The translations under genes were made by a program, and so were the position numbers. DNA of 64,000 bases from Polytrichum commune. Taxonomy: Eukaryota > Streptophyta > Polytrichopsida > Polytrichales > Polytrichaceae. Below, in pieces: positions 11,516 to 25,897 of this stretch; position 1 is the stretch's first letter; every line of letters begins with the position of its first letter. The DNA is taken from positions 46,555,169 to 46,619,168 of the forward strand of contig OX485806.1 in assembly GCA_950295325.1 (NCBI GenBank), in the 5' to 3' direction. Below the pieces are notes generated by a model, which was not told the origin of the DNA, searched no databases, and saw only the letters and a list, made by a program, of their open reading frames with translations.

Positions 11516-14500
11516 TGCTAATGTACTAAGGTGATGCATAGGCCTTATGTTTGATTAAAAACAATTACTCATGTATGGTTCAATTCATATTTTTGCACAA
11601 AAAACAACCCTTGGTATTAATGCAATACACATTAACCCTTAGGTCCAAACTTAAACTTACAAAAAAATAATGTAATTTTTTTTTGTATAAATCGTGTGAA
11701 ATACTTTATTTATCAGAAAATTATACAATCTAGTTTATTTCCAAATTAAATCCAATCCAAAGCAATGCATGATAGGAAATAATCGACATTTCCACAAATA
11801 TTAATTCATGAAAATTCATCATCATTATTTTGAGGTATATAATTCCTAGTCATTTGTGATTGCAAATGGAGGTCTTAGAACTCAAAAGCTTCACCTACGC
11901 CCAATTCACCATACATATTTGCATTATTTTTAGTTTTAAATTCAAATTCTTGACCATTTTTTGTTGCCACCCCAAGTCAATTAGGTTGAACACCATTTGT
12001 TTGGATTTTGCTACATCCACAATATCATGGAGGCTACATTTGTCCTCCATTTTTGCATCGCCCTTTGGCATTTATTCTTACTTTCTAGTGGTAGGACCAA
12101 AATTTGTCAAAGCAATATCAATGAGTGGTCAGCCTAGGTGGTTGAAGGGGTACACATGTTGATGATGGCAACGATCGGGAGCCTATGCGGGGTATTGTTT
12201 TAATGCAAAGAATTGTCAATCGTACAATATGTTACACCAATTTAACCTACAAATCAGAGTTCATTGTTCAACCAATGATTGATTGTGATAGTCTACCTTG
12301 CAATAGACAATATTAGACATACCCTCTCCATGCAAAATGGAAATTGTAGTCTAGTTTGTATGGGTTACAAATTTGGCGTCGACAAGATAGGAAAGGAAAC
12401 ATGATTGGACGATGGATGAATATGAGATGCAAGTGGTTGGATTTCATCCACGTCAACTAAGTCATGGTATCGCTATCATTGTCGTTGTCATCGTCGTTAT
12501 TATTGTTTAAAGGTCAATCATTGTCATTATCATTATTCTTGAAGTGAAGTCCAACCAAAAAATCATCATTTATATTCAAAGTTGAATAATCAAAATATTT
12601 GAATATAATGGTCATGAGATACCAAGTCTTGTACTTGGCCTAATCGCGGTCCAACCACATAGTCCATGTCAATTGTGCATTGGTAGAAATTGTATACCAA
12701 ACTCAATTGGATTTTGCCTTTGTTGTACAAAAAAGAATACTTAGTCCAGTACGTTGTCCACATCAAAGAAGAACGCCTAGGCAATATACACCTAGATGCA
12801 TATTGAAAAATGCATATCTAAGTTCTTTAAATGCTTGAAAGTTTTCCAGAACCCAAACATATTGATCGTTTTGATTGTATTATTTGGGTATGCCTGTCAC
12901 GAAGCTCCTCATGGTGTCCAAGGTTCTTGATTGAATGGTGGTATCTTCCTGGAAGGTAAGCTCATCCAATAAATATAGATTTAAGATTGTGCATGCATGG
13001 TGGAGGTCCGTGGTTATCATATGCCACCAACAATAGATTTTTTTTCACCATTGTGGTGAGTTGTGGACTCATTTGAAAGGATTATAGCTAAGGTTAAGCT
13101 CATGATTTCCAATTTCTTCATCGTTGCCCATTGTGGTCATCGCTTTCAATACCTTATTAGCCTAAAAATTGTCATCATTCACATTTGCTTTAATTTTGTG
13201 TGCCCTAATAGTAGTGCTCTTCCGATCATTGCTTCCCTTACCCAAATTATTCATTTATTGCAAACCACAATTATATTGGTAACTATATTATCAAAACTCA
13301 CTTGGATGACAGTTCTGGGGTCCATTTTGTAAATTGTTGCTATTGAGCACTAGACATGGCATTCAACTATCAGATTCAATTCTTAATGAAAGTAAATATG
13401 GCACTCAACCTAAACAAATTGATTACTAATAGCAATCAATATGGTAGTTTACATGAATTGATCAGTAAGTTCCAATCATTTGTTATGGTTGATTGCCATA
13501 TTACAATCGACCAATCATCTCATCCATTTTGATTGTGAGATGTAATTGCATCCAACATTTAGGATCAAGTATATCAACCTTGAGGGATGAGGGACCTTCT
13601 CGACCTATTGACCTCACTATCTACCACCCTACCTCAAGTGGGACATGTGAGAACACAAGGTATTATATTAAAGAAGGTAAATATTATGGACCCTATTATT
13701 ATGTGATATCTAATATTTTTGAGGACCCTATGGGTATGTTCACTTGGTATTTATTCTTCTTTTACATGGGCATATAATAGTTTTAAATTGAAGTTTTTGT
13801 TGATGTCATGTAAAATTTAACATTTACCCATACAATATCATAATTCACACATCAACATTCTATATTGAAGGTTCTTAGGGAGAACAACTAATATGTGTTG
13901 TGATAAACATATGCGTCAAGAAGGTATTTAATTGGGACGTATTATATACATGATTTTGATTTGTATACACTAAGTTCTACATAACATAATTTTTAGTTGT
14001 ATTCGTTGATCTTAATGCTACTTAGACAATATAATAGTCTTAGACCTTAGTTATTGCAAAATTAAGCTTTGGACTAATAATTTTTGTTGTTCCATAAAAT
14101 ATGCGTTTGCATCCAACAACCCAACATCACATCCACAAAATACGTACACTACAAATTCTACGATTCAATAACTAAAGTTCTCATTGAGAATTTGGCTTAC
14201 AATGTATACATAAATGATATTATTTCACCTAGTTCTACACATATCAATATGGTGCTATAATTTATAAGGGAGGTAACTATGTATTCTAAACATCACAAAA
14301 TGAATAACATAAATGTATAGAAGATGATTTTTCCAAGTATTGATGTGTTTAACATATGTAAAAAAAAAATCATTTGCCTTAATTTGTTGTTGTCTACAAA
14401 TGAAATGGGTTGTGGTAATCTTAAAGTATGGATAGATGTATAGATCTCCATCCCAAAGTTTAGAGAAAATTTTGACAATATTTGTGTTTAATATATGATT

Positions 14501-17500
14501 TAACAATCATATGTTCATAAAATTCAATGTTGTCATTTCTTTAGCTTCAATGATGCATGTTTCACGGTTTGATTATCATAACCTACATTAGATGGTTGAG
14601 AAAATCCTTAATTTTCATATATAGGTTCTATTCAATTCAAACATGTACCCTACCATCATGTATTCTACATAAATTTGGCATAATATAAATGCACATATTG
14701 CAAAGCATAGGAACAAATGGAAACATATAACACTTGCAATGTATGCCATTTGGTTATATTATAAACATATGTGTATCATGTATTCATATAGCAAATACCC
14801 TACTTAACCAATATGTCATAGACCATGGTCCTTTATATTGTGATCATTATGAATATAATATAGAATATGTAAGTTGACGAGTGTTAGCAAACTACAATAT
14901 CTTCATTTTGATTTCATATTGCAATTTTTACAACCCCTTGATTAGTTACAATAAATCCTACGCTCAATGGTTTTCATATCATACAAAATTGGAATCACAT
15001 CTAGGATACAATCTTAATATATGATATTTTTTGGAAGACCAAAAAACAAAATTTTATATTATATAGGAGATTTTGTGTAAATTATATATTCAATACCAAA
15101 ATTCCTACGAAAAAAAATATGGATTTATTATTTTCAACTTGTCTTATAAAATCTCACAATATTCTGTTTGAAATTCATAAATATGATGTGGATTATAAAT
15201 AAGTTTGTAAAAAAATTTGAGGATATAATTGGATGCTTAGGACTTTGCAAACACCCACAAACAACATACAATGTTCTAAATAAAGAAAGAAAGAGAAACT
15301 CCGGTCCCTTTTAACAAGGGGCCGGCGTGAATAAAGTGTCCGTTCGTAATGCCAATGAACCCGAAGTTCTAAATAACTTCATAAATATGTGATGCAAAGC
15401 ATGGTTCCAAGTAGTGAACTAAAAAATTTATACATTTGTTTTATACAATGATGATGTCAACACCATGGAATATGTGGTAGATAGGGCATTCAGATTGGTT
15501 ACATACATAATTGATAAGATTTTGGGCATGCGTAAGATTCATCCACCTATAACATGCTCAAACCATGGAGAATCTTTAAAAAATCCCTAAAAATGGACAC
15601 TCTAGCTTGTTTTCACCTTAAATTAAGTTAAACTCCACATATTATTGTGGTGCCACATTACAAAACATTATTGTTCTTCTCTACCACATAGGATCACTAT
15701 AGGTTTAGAAATTCAAGATGTATCATATTATGCGTCCTCACAAAGTATGCATGGTATATTTGCAATTCAAATTTTTATAATATTACATTTCAACTTTGAT
15801 ATTGTAGAGGGTTTTATATTATGACACAAAAAAATTATTTCTCGTCAAAGTTTGCCACATGTCGTGCTTGCATTTGCCACAACCCACTTGTATCCCACAT
15901 GTAAATTACATTCATACACATATCAAGGTGAATCAACAAAATAGACCAACTTGCTTCTTTGCAAATTGGGCCTTGTCTATAGTTCAAATACTTGACAAGT
16001 CAATTCATTAACATGACCATGTTTGAGCTATCACATAGTTTTGCCATTCATTTTGTTTGTGAATGAAAATGGGACAAAGTAGTGGACAAGTGTTGTTGGG
16101 ATTGAATTTCAACATGTGTGTTGGTACAAAAAGTGTTGTCCTTGTTCAAAAATTTGTGGATGAAAACAAATGTTGTTAAACACTCATGATTGGTTATATA
16201 GTGTGAACAACATGCTCAAATCTAGCATGAATGCATTTGCTTCTTTGTAACGTGAAGTTTGAGCCAAGGATGTAGGAATTGTTGCCACTAAACAATTATA
16301 ATGCAAATATATTGCCATTATACACAGTTAAAACGATTAGCTATCCTTTTGGATCAATGATATCCCCTTCCATCACACCTTGTTTTGATGTATTACGTAT
16401 GCATATGCTACACAAATTAAAACTCGTCATTATATACATGTATTTGAAATTCTTAAAACATGTATAACATTTGAATTTGTATGGTGATTTAAAGGTGGTA
16501 ATTTATATATGAAATCTAATCTTTCTACCGCCCAATATCATGGTTTTAACTAAATTCTTGGTTGTGATTATGTTGTGTGTTTTTTAACAAGCCTAAAGTT
16601 AAAATTATTGAGACAACAACGTAGAATAAGAAATTGAACTCCAATTAAGGTTTGCCTTATTAAGTGGATTTATAGAAATGCATAGAAATTTGGTAATTAT
16701 GGTGTGGAATATAGGGATCTAATTAACTTGACGGACTGCCCATCAAACATGTATATTAACTTAAGTTGGTATAAAAACCAAGAGGACATGTAATCGTATT
16801 GATTATATTAGATATTTGATGGTATAATTTTTTAAAAATTGTGTTAACTTCTATGATGTATATTGTAGATTTTAAATGATTATGATTGTCATTGGGGGAT
16901 GGAGTATTCACAAAACCAATTGGTCTTCATATGTAAATGCTCAACATGATTAAAATAACTAAAAATATATAATAATTATTTCTTAAAAGATCCAATAAAA
17001 ACCTAAAATAAAAATTTCCAATTTTATAAATATTAAAAATACATGTTTAGGTTATGCATTGCAATGAGTGACACAATAATATTGGGGGATGGATTCAACA
17101 AAATGAAGTCCACAAAAATGTTCCAATTTGCCTCTTTAATCAATAATTGGTTTACCTTTTTGCAAACAATGATTTCCATTTCAAATCAAAAAATCTTGCC
17201 CACAAATGTTTGACGTCTTTACATATTTTCTAGAAATCACCAATTTTTTGTATTAATTTTCTTTTGTTATATACTCCAAGAATTCAATTCTTTTGAAGTA
17301 TCATCTTGTGTTTCCATATGAACATTACTTAGTGAGACATAAATTATTGCACTTTCAATTGTATAGCTATAAATAAACAAATTATCCAATTGTAGGTCAT
17401 CTAATAATAGCCAAAATAAAGTTATAGTGAGCAAATGACATAGAATTTTGAAAAACCTTGATCGTAAATTTTCTGAATAAAAAATATGTATGTTTTCATA

Positions 17501-18870
17501 TTAGAAGATTTTGACCGAATATTAAACTTCATGTCATTTTGTTTGCAAGTTAAGTGTTGTGAAAAGACGTTATTTTTCTATTTGCAACAAATGAATGAAA
17601 GAAGAATATGAAGAATAGAATATTAAATTTACAAGTTTTCGAAATTTTCATAATATTAAAAGATGAAATCAAAATAATACATTTTATAAAAATGAATTGT
17701 AGAATACATAACAAAGATCATGGTCCCATTTATTTCTTAATTGTTTATGAATATTGTGAAATATTAAGGACATTCAAACTTCATTACATTCATTCCAAAA
17801 TGTACAAAGAGTGTTCATTGGATTATAAATCTAAAGCCCATTAAAAAAATGTAGATTAAGAATTTATGATAAATTAATATTGATGACTAAAATCATATAA
17901 TAAATAAAATGTATTTAAATGATTTGAACCTCATCCAAGTTGATTTAATAGGTTAAAAAAAATCTAGAATCCAAATCTACCAATATATAACAAAAAAAAT
18001 AACAACAACAACATGCACTTCATAGTTATGAGCTACTTCATCATTCTTACAAATAAAAGCCACTACGTAATATGTACAATATATAAATTGATGATGATTA
18101 GATATTGGTGGCCAATATTTATAGATTTTTTTATAAACATCAAGATTTCTTTGCTATAACACTTTAATTTTTTATTCAAATTCAATGTTTGGCAGAACTG
18201 CAAATACCCTTTGATTATAAACTGATATAAAACATATTTTTTATGATTTTTTTAAATTCATGGTTCATGAAAAAAATTTATTCATTAGGTTACCAGCGCA
18301 CCGCCAATGCCTTAATACAAACATGCATAGAACATGAAATGTTTGAAATAATGACTACAATTGTTTATTTTGAACATTACCATGCTTGAACTCGCATCAA
18401 TTAACAATAATTCATGTTGTTTATTATAGGATTTGTATCATGTTGGCTAGCTTAATTGGCAATCCTCATATTATGTCTTTGTGATTCTTCTCATATCCCA
18501 TTTTTTAAAAGTTCAACGAGCAAATGAAATTTGAGAAACTTTTGATTTATCACCTCTTATGTATAACATTTTAGTGAATGAAATTCGTTGGATGACGGAT
18601 CCATTTGAATGACTAGCCAAGTTGTCCAAGCAACAACTTCATAATCAAATTCAAGGGATAAAGTTAGGGTAACACATGTGCCTCCATTTTTCTCCATGCA
18701 GTTACTCCTTCATGTGTTGTTTTCCATTGTTTTCCATAAGTTGATAGTGGTTACCTTCATAGCTATTGGATATTTTTGGTTTTTTAATATTTTATGACAT
18801 TTATGGGTTTTCATGCATGTCTTCATAATAATTATCATGCTACTAATGACATTGCTAGATATTACATACT
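11516..18870. other. Gene-free AT-rich stretch
   Basis: About 7.3 kb without a credible gene. Open frames here (for example 11860-12162, 13063-13332, 13493-13777, 14255-14506, 17608-17844) are short, AT-driven and without motifs. A slightly GC-richer patch at 15296-15370 (around 'ggggccggcg') may be a fragment of an unidentified repeat. Poly-A/T runs and AACAAC microsatellite steps (near 18000) occur. Parts of 12590-13030 on the minus strand loosely recall a hAT transposase but were not strong enough to call. Confidence 0.6.
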
Positions 18871-18879
18871 TTCAAAATA

Positions 18880-21780
18880 ATGCATCGGTTTGAATTTTTT
18901 GGTGTTGTGTTCCCATTCAATTATTATATATATAGTTATTTTAGTTTATTTTATTTTATATATATATATAGTAACTACATACTACCAATGCAAATATTGC
19001 CTTACTTACATATTCCATTGTATGTTAATTTTCCCCTGTTTCTTAATGGCTACCATTACAACTTATGGATATTTTCTGCCTTTCATTTTTTTTAAAGATG
19101 TTGGTCATATGAATGTCTCGATGGAAATTCTTGGTTTGAAATTCAATATCTAGAGGAAACTATGTTTTATATGGATAATAATACTTTGGAAACAACCTTG
19201 ATGTAGAAAAAGCAAAATTGCGGATGGTTATTTTAAGAATTTGGACCTTGGATCATTGAGAATTATAGTTTTTTTTTTTCTAATTTCTAGATGCAAGCCT
19301 CCATTGTTATGTGAACAATTCTTTTGGCACATCCACTGACCAAGTGCCCAATGTGGCCATAGTCAAAATTGAACCGATTGATGATAATGTCTTTTACTGT
19401 CAATTTTGAATAATGATGTTTGTCCTAATCTTGATGATTTCTAATGAATCACAAGTTTTTTATAGGGCGAGAACCCTCACTCCATTTTTGGTGTCTATGG
19501 ATGTTGATAACATTCATTACAATCCATCTTAAATAAGATTGGTTTGCTTGGGATTTCCATATCAATATCCATTTTTTCACCATTGGTCATCATATTCAAG
19601 CTTAAGTATTGTTGATGCATCAAAATTGACAAAGTCTAGAATAAAATTTAAATCCAATTTTACCGCAATTGGTTTCAATAATATAGATGTACATGATGTC
19701 AAGTATTTGACATCATTCTAAAAATGATGTTTTCTTTGTATTGCTTCAGAATCTATGGGTGATCTTAATGTGTACCCTTTGTCAAATGGTGCATGTCATA
19801 CGTCACTTGAAATGACTTACCAATGCGTTGATAATGAGGTCATGAAAACATCCATTGTTCAAACTCTGCCATGGTAATAGCAAGCAAACAATTTATAGCA
19901 TAATACATTCTCAAATTTCCATCAAATGATGAAGGACATCACCTAAAAGGTTTGTCCCTAGAGGTCATCATGGATAAGATTGGTATTATTACCTTTCCAA
20001 GTTGTCATAATTTTGTATAGGAATCAAATTGTTTTATTCGTGGTGCTCAAAGACCATTAGGACATCAAATATATCCATGGCAACAAATTCCTTAGACAAT
20101 CAAAAGATTAATTATTTGCATTCAAAATGTCAAGAGATTTTCAAAAGGGTGGTGTGGGTCTTATGAAACACATGCAAGTGGGAGGAAATATAGAGATATT
20201 ATTTATGATATTTGACCATGTCAAATGTACAAAGGTTTGAACCATCCAAACTTGTCATGTGTATGGTAACAAATATTGCAAGGTGTTGACAATTGCGTGT
20301 TGCGACATACAATCTAAAGATGGCGCAACTCAAACTCTTTTATGAGAAAACTTGAATTTGGTCATGGCAGAGAATAGAGTGTCGCACGGGAATTTCAAAA
20401 AAATCATGATGAATAATGCTCAAGCAAATTGGAATGCGCTCAAAAAAACGGTGTGGAGATTTGAAGCTACTAGAAAATGTCATGAAATCCTATCCAGATT
20501 TGAAGTCCGAGTGCAAAAAATCTCAATAATAGGGATTGTGTTTTGAAAAGTTTTGAATTATTTAAATCCACCAAAAAGAAAATTGATCAACCACAAGGTG
20601 CGAATTCCATCGGCAAAATGAACTACTCAATTCCTCACCCTAACACTAGGGTTGACAAAAACATGTATAGATAAATCCTTGTATCTCAAAGCATGGGGTA
20701 GTTACATACCACATCCGTGTTGAAGATTGATTGTTTTTCTTCCTATTGGTACATTGCCACCCAACATTACAAACACCCAATACAAGGATTTTGTGTAATA
20801 CCCATGTCAAAGCTTGCAAACATAGCACCTTCGCTATCACTTACAAGGGATTGTCAAATAAATATGGCGTCGCCAACAATGTAGAATATGAGTTCCCAAT
20901 TTTGCCTAAACGACATCAAACGATGTGTATTTGGCAGCAAGAAATAAATATGTGTTGGACTAGCCTATATTACCCAACCCATGGTTGGTAAGGATAGGTA
21001 CCAATTTCTTAAGGCAAGTGATAATGGCGCTTGAACATGCCAAGTTCCAATTGCAACAATAGGAGGTTTTTTTTCCTTGGCATGGGCTTTCCACAATTGT
21101 GTCATTTCCAATTCCTTGGGACAAAACTTCCATGCACCATAAAATGCGGATGCCCATCCAACTTCCAAGTTTTGTAGATCACAAAATTGGAGAGTGTTAG
21201 ATTCATGGATGGTTACTATGTGGTTCGAGTCTTTGTCATTCCATATCCAATATTTGGAGCGTCAATCAAAATTATCTCCAAAGAAGATATTGCATGATGT
21301 ATCACAGCTAGCACCATACCACATTGTACATGCACAGTTTTCACTCTATTATAGGGAAAATATAAAATGGATGTATTGCAAATATTTATATATTTAAATT
21401 TATTTGCAAGTTGGATTATGATAGTGATAAATTCATTCACTTTCCAATGTATTCCTACAACAAGACCATGTAGGTACTTTAACATGAAAAAATGAGTAAT
21501 ATTATTTCAAGTGTTGTGTTCAACTACATTTTTGAGAATTACAATGAATGATATATATTGGTGTATATCGTTGTAATAAAATCCATGGTAATACGTTCCC
21601 TACACTCTTGTTCAATCATAATGCAACTAATAAAAAATGGAAATATTGCAAAACTATAGATACCAATTTTTTTAATATATACCTTGAAATCATGCCCATT
21701 TATTAAATTTGGCATCATTGCAAATGTCTTATTGCTTACTGCTCATTGTTCATGTCTTAGCTTCCCTCCACAACACAAGT
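18880..21780 (+). pseudogene. SWIM/MULE-like transposase, degraded copy 1
   Basis: This copy aligns colinearly with the better copy at about 45760-54815. Landmarks: the leader 'accaatgcaaatattgcc' (18985); MEILGLKFNI region (19110); 'atttctagatgcaagcctcc' (19285); SRIKFKSNF..IGFNNIDVHDVKYL (19630-19710); TYQCVDNEVMKTS (19815-19850); QANWNALKK (20420-20450); NNVEYEFPILPKR (20880-20920); and the SWIM-like region ending KWMYCKYLY (21360-21395). The homology continues through a shared 3' tail ('cattgctcatgtcttagcttccctcc' type, to 21780). About 600 bp corresponding to the catalytic-to-helical part is missing: QANWNALKK runs directly into the equivalent of the RCGDPK..AMKSYP region. Many stops and frameshifts are present. 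Plus strand; not functional. Confidence 0.85.
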
Positions 21781-24700
21781 AATAAAGAAGGTAGAAATGA
21801 AAGGAAAATTATTCAATCACAACCCCAATTGATTAACAATACTCAACCACCGCAATCACTATGGTTTACAATCTAAATTAACCCTAGTTGTCGTAGATGA
21901 TTGTATTTGCGCCCCTCCATGAATGCATTCACTACAACGTATCTAAAACCTCCAAAATAATGTAGTGGTAACTATTATGAGAAAGGTAACAATTTATGTA
22001 CAAATAAAGATCAATTCTTCAAGAAATCTATCGGAAGATGAGGTTCTCATTCAAAGAGTTTAAATTGTCAATGGCATAGAACATCAAGACACATGGAAAG
22101 AGGATGTGATTTGTTGACGTCATTCAATAAGCATTGAAGTTTGTAACATCTAGAGAAAACATGTTTCTCATTGTTGGACATGGACAGGCTCACTGGTCAA
22201 CATTTATACAAGTCCAAACATCATAGGTTTGGAAAAATTTGTAGCCACCAACTTAATATTCACAAGAAAACCTGTATGGATTGTAGCAAAAATAAGTTGG
22301 TGTGATAATGCATATTGGTAAAAAATATATACAAACAACAAGGTTAATTGAAAGGAAATCCACCAAATAGACAAGAAGGTGCAAACACTTCTCATAATTT
22401 GAATGTGTCCATACCATAGAAAATCATAGCAATATCCAACCTATCATTATATATTCAATAATATAACCTCATCAAAGGTTTAGTTTCAATAAAAGTTGTA
22501 GTTCCAAATTTTCACCATTCTATGCATACACACTAGTATTAGAAGTTAAATACCCTTCATAGGCACATAAGATCCATTTCAAATGGATATAATGTTTTAC
22601 AAACATAAGTATGAAATTCCCCATCACCTAAAATTTTCCCTTCTTCCAAATTAACAATACATTCTCACAAAAATCCTATGGCATATTGGAAAAAACTTAA
22701 TGATATACAATGCTCACAAAATTGGGTGGGGTCATCCTTTTTCATTACTTGCTTGTTATTTATTCTAGAAACTTAAAGTTTATACATTTCACAGTATTTT
22801 TTTCCAAGTGATCAACAACAAAGTGGTTACAAAAAACATACAAAAAAATGTTAAGTTGCAAACTTGTGTATGTCATGCCATAGCTAGCATATTGACTACC
22901 AAAAACTCTTGTTAAAGTTTTGAGGACAAATATATATGTTACACAACATACAAACTCAATTCAATCCATCACATTTTAAAATTGCAAAAACATTGTATAC
23001 CAATTGTTGTGCATGTTTATATGATAATTTGTCAATGTTTTTTTCTAAATAATCACAAAACATTTCAATCCTTCTTTCTTCACAATACCAAATCATTATG
23101 ATTGCATTCTTGAAGGGATTAAATCATTTGTACCATACAACCAACAATCATAAAAATGAGGTTAGTTGTTTGGACAATGTAGCCACAACAATATTGCATT
23201 TATCATCAAGGTCAAAAATATGCATACATAGAATTTTATTCCAAATATATATACATATATCCTATATTTAGATATGTAATAATATTCTATCTTGCACCTT
23301 GGAAAACAACATAATATGTGTTTTTTTTACCTCAAACTCTACAAGAATGCATCAACTTAATTTACATTTAGACAATATTAACCTTGTAGGATGGATTTTA
23401 TTCATAATTTTTAATCTTAAATAAGGATTATCTTAACTTTGATCATTTTCATTACAAACATAAGTAGATTGGACATCTTATATTAGATGTTTCATCCACG
23501 GGCGTCTCCAAATCAACCCTATGATTGGGTGTTTACATAGATGTCTTAAATTAAAAATCCTCAACTGACCACCTTAGATTATATGTTTCACACAAAGACA
23601 TCTCTCATGTATTGACACCTTAGATTGGCCTTAGGACTAGGGTATAGACGTTATCTTTTCACAAAATTATGGCCATAATCCTTTATCCAACCTTAAATAA
23701 GTATATTGTGTATAGATTTGGCTTGATGATTATTTAGCCCAATATGTTATAACCTGACCAATAAAAATCTAGATAAACCAAACTTGAAACAAATTTTTCC
23801 CTCTAAGATCAAATGACCAAGAAAATTAAACAAATGAAATACCCCTTAATACTCAAATGCATCCTCACCCATAAATACCAAAACCTTCAACATGATGCAA
23901 GATGACATCATCTTGGACATTCTAGGTAACATCAAGAACCATAAAGATGGAAAAACTAGAAGGCCAAAAAAAAATATTAACATCCTCCAAAAAAAATTAA
24001 ATGAAACATCCATGTTAGTTTTTATAAATCATATATTTCAACAAAAAAATTCTCAACTCTACCCGATCAACATTTCTACCATACCTTGAAACCAAATACC
24101 ACACCAAAATCAACTACAAAAATCTATAACACGAAAACAAACACAATCCATTATTAATAAACATTAAAAACCTTTAAACCTAGTAATCCTAAAAAATATT
24201 AATAGTAGCCTATAAAAATGAATTTCAACACCAAACCACATAACCAAAAGAATTAATAATGATATTAAATCTAGAATGGAATTCAAAAATCAATTAAAAT
24301 ACCAACCTCTAACACAATAGATGCCAACATCAAAATACCACACACACCACCACAAACGCAACCCACAAAACTTGTTAATGAATTGTTACATCTTCTCAAT
24401 TACAATTGGTCTTCACATTCCCTATAAATTATACCCACCCTCCAACATACTATACGCCACATTCATACACACACTCCTATGGAACTCACCACAACAACCA
24501 CCAATTTTTTTTTCAAAACACATGCTCAATCTGAGCACATACACCTCAATCTGGGTACCTTCATCAAAAATATTGGATACCTTCCCATCCCATGAAAACA
24601 AATGCCAAATTAAATAATGGCCTACCAATACCACAACAAAAATATATAAATATTCACATATCCCACCCAAATTTAACACATATGCTAACCTAATTCATTA

Positions 24701-25100
24701 GAATAATTAACTATAATAAAAATTTAACATATTCATGTCCAACAACACTTGAGCCAATATCAAATGTCCAATCAACAACTTTTGTCACAATTCACTCATT
24801 TCCATCCAATTGCAAAAAAACTATGTTGTCAACCACATACCCTACATCTCATTTGTGCACTCAACAATTAACATCATGATATTGTTACAACCCCCATCCA
24901 CACATTGGACAAGGTTAAAACCCCACAACAAAGCCAAATCTACACCCTATTCTTCAATCCCAAAATGTCATCTCCAAACACCCTTGCATAAGTTAGACTA
25001 CAAAAACTACCTTTCCAAGACCTTTTCAAGAACTTTCCAATGCTATATTACACGCCCTAATTTTGAAAAAAATTGCAATTGCAAAAATAAACATAATAAA
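21781..25100. other. Gene-free AT-rich stretch
   Basis: No gene is supported. The sequence is A/T-rich with many short A runs. Open frames at 22204-22395 (minus), 23892-24089 (plus), 24321-24679 (both strands) and 24810-25106 (plus) lack recognisable motifs. The minus-strand frame at 24422-24679 could be a further PPR-like scrap, but I cannot support it. Confidence 0.5.
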
Positions 25101-25144
25101 AAATAATAAAATTGTAATCATTTAGAGATTGCAGTTCAAGCTGG

Positions 25145-25666
25145 TCAAAAGAGTTGCAACCAAATTTGGCTACAATATTTTTGGGCATAGTTTGCTATTA
25201 GTGAAGTTACTAGCCATTGGTTGACACCTTGCAAGATACCAAATGGTAAGTAACACAAACTACCTTCACAATAGGCATCCAAGGAGGCCTTCCCATGAAC
25301 AACATCACCAACCATTTTGAACAATGTCACATCTTTCTGATGCCCATACATGCATGTAACCAACAAATCCCATGTGATATCCACCAAGTTCCTCATCTTA
25401 CTCATCTTCAACATAAAAAATCTTAAAAAAAACAACCATCAATATTTCACACCTAAGCAGACAACACAATCAACAAAACCCCAAGAAGGAATCCTAAAAC
25501 ATGATGCCTTAACCCACTTAGTCAACTCAAATAGAGGAAGAGACAACACCCTTGAGCTACCCCCAAGAATAAAAACCACCATAGGTTTCATAGCACCCAC
25601 ATTTGAAATACACAACATCAACAAATTAAAATTCATAACTTCCAAAGGGTTGTAAAGTGCCCTCAT
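25145..25666 (-). pseudogene. Possible PPR-like fossil
   Basis: On the minus strand two adjacent open stretches contain KMRNLVDITWDLLVT followed by GHQKDVTLFKM, preceded by LSLPLFELTKWVKASC. These resemble the repeating 'KMPxxNxVTWNxMIxGYxxxGxxxEALxLFxxM' and 'LxxGKxVHAxx' parts of plant PPR proteins. PPR proteins are helical-repeat RNA-binding factors usually targeted to organelles. The frame is broken by stops, no complete array of 35-residue repeats is visible and no start is evident. The resemblance is weak and based on pattern memory only; it may be coincidence. Confidence 0.25.
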
Positions 25667-25867
25667 TATTTGTCACCAATAAGGACCACCTTTGATATAA
25701 GCAATAGCATTTGTCCCATAATCCTACTCAACGTGGGATAATATACCATAGTATGCAACCATGATATCAAACCATTGGATGATAATTATTCAAATACTCA
25801 TGTACTTTAACATATTGCAAGTTTTCTTACCTCGATATCCAAACATATGTATTTATATAATGGAAAA

Positions 25868-25897
25868 CCATATATATATATATAGAGAGAGAGAGAG
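25868..25897. repeat. (TA)n(GA)n compound microsatellite
   Basis: An ATATATATATATA tract runs directly into GAGAGAGAGAGAG. This is simple sequence of the kind that is often polymorphic. Confidence 0.85.

Noticed and set aside
12590-13030. Minus-strand stretch vaguely like a hAT transposase (TTDLHHACTILN...)
   Set aside because: No dimerisation or catalytic motif follows in any frame, so the resemblance is too weak to annotate.
14255-17844. Several short AT-rich open frames
   Set aside because: Composition-driven, no motif, no similarity between them and no supporting splice structure.
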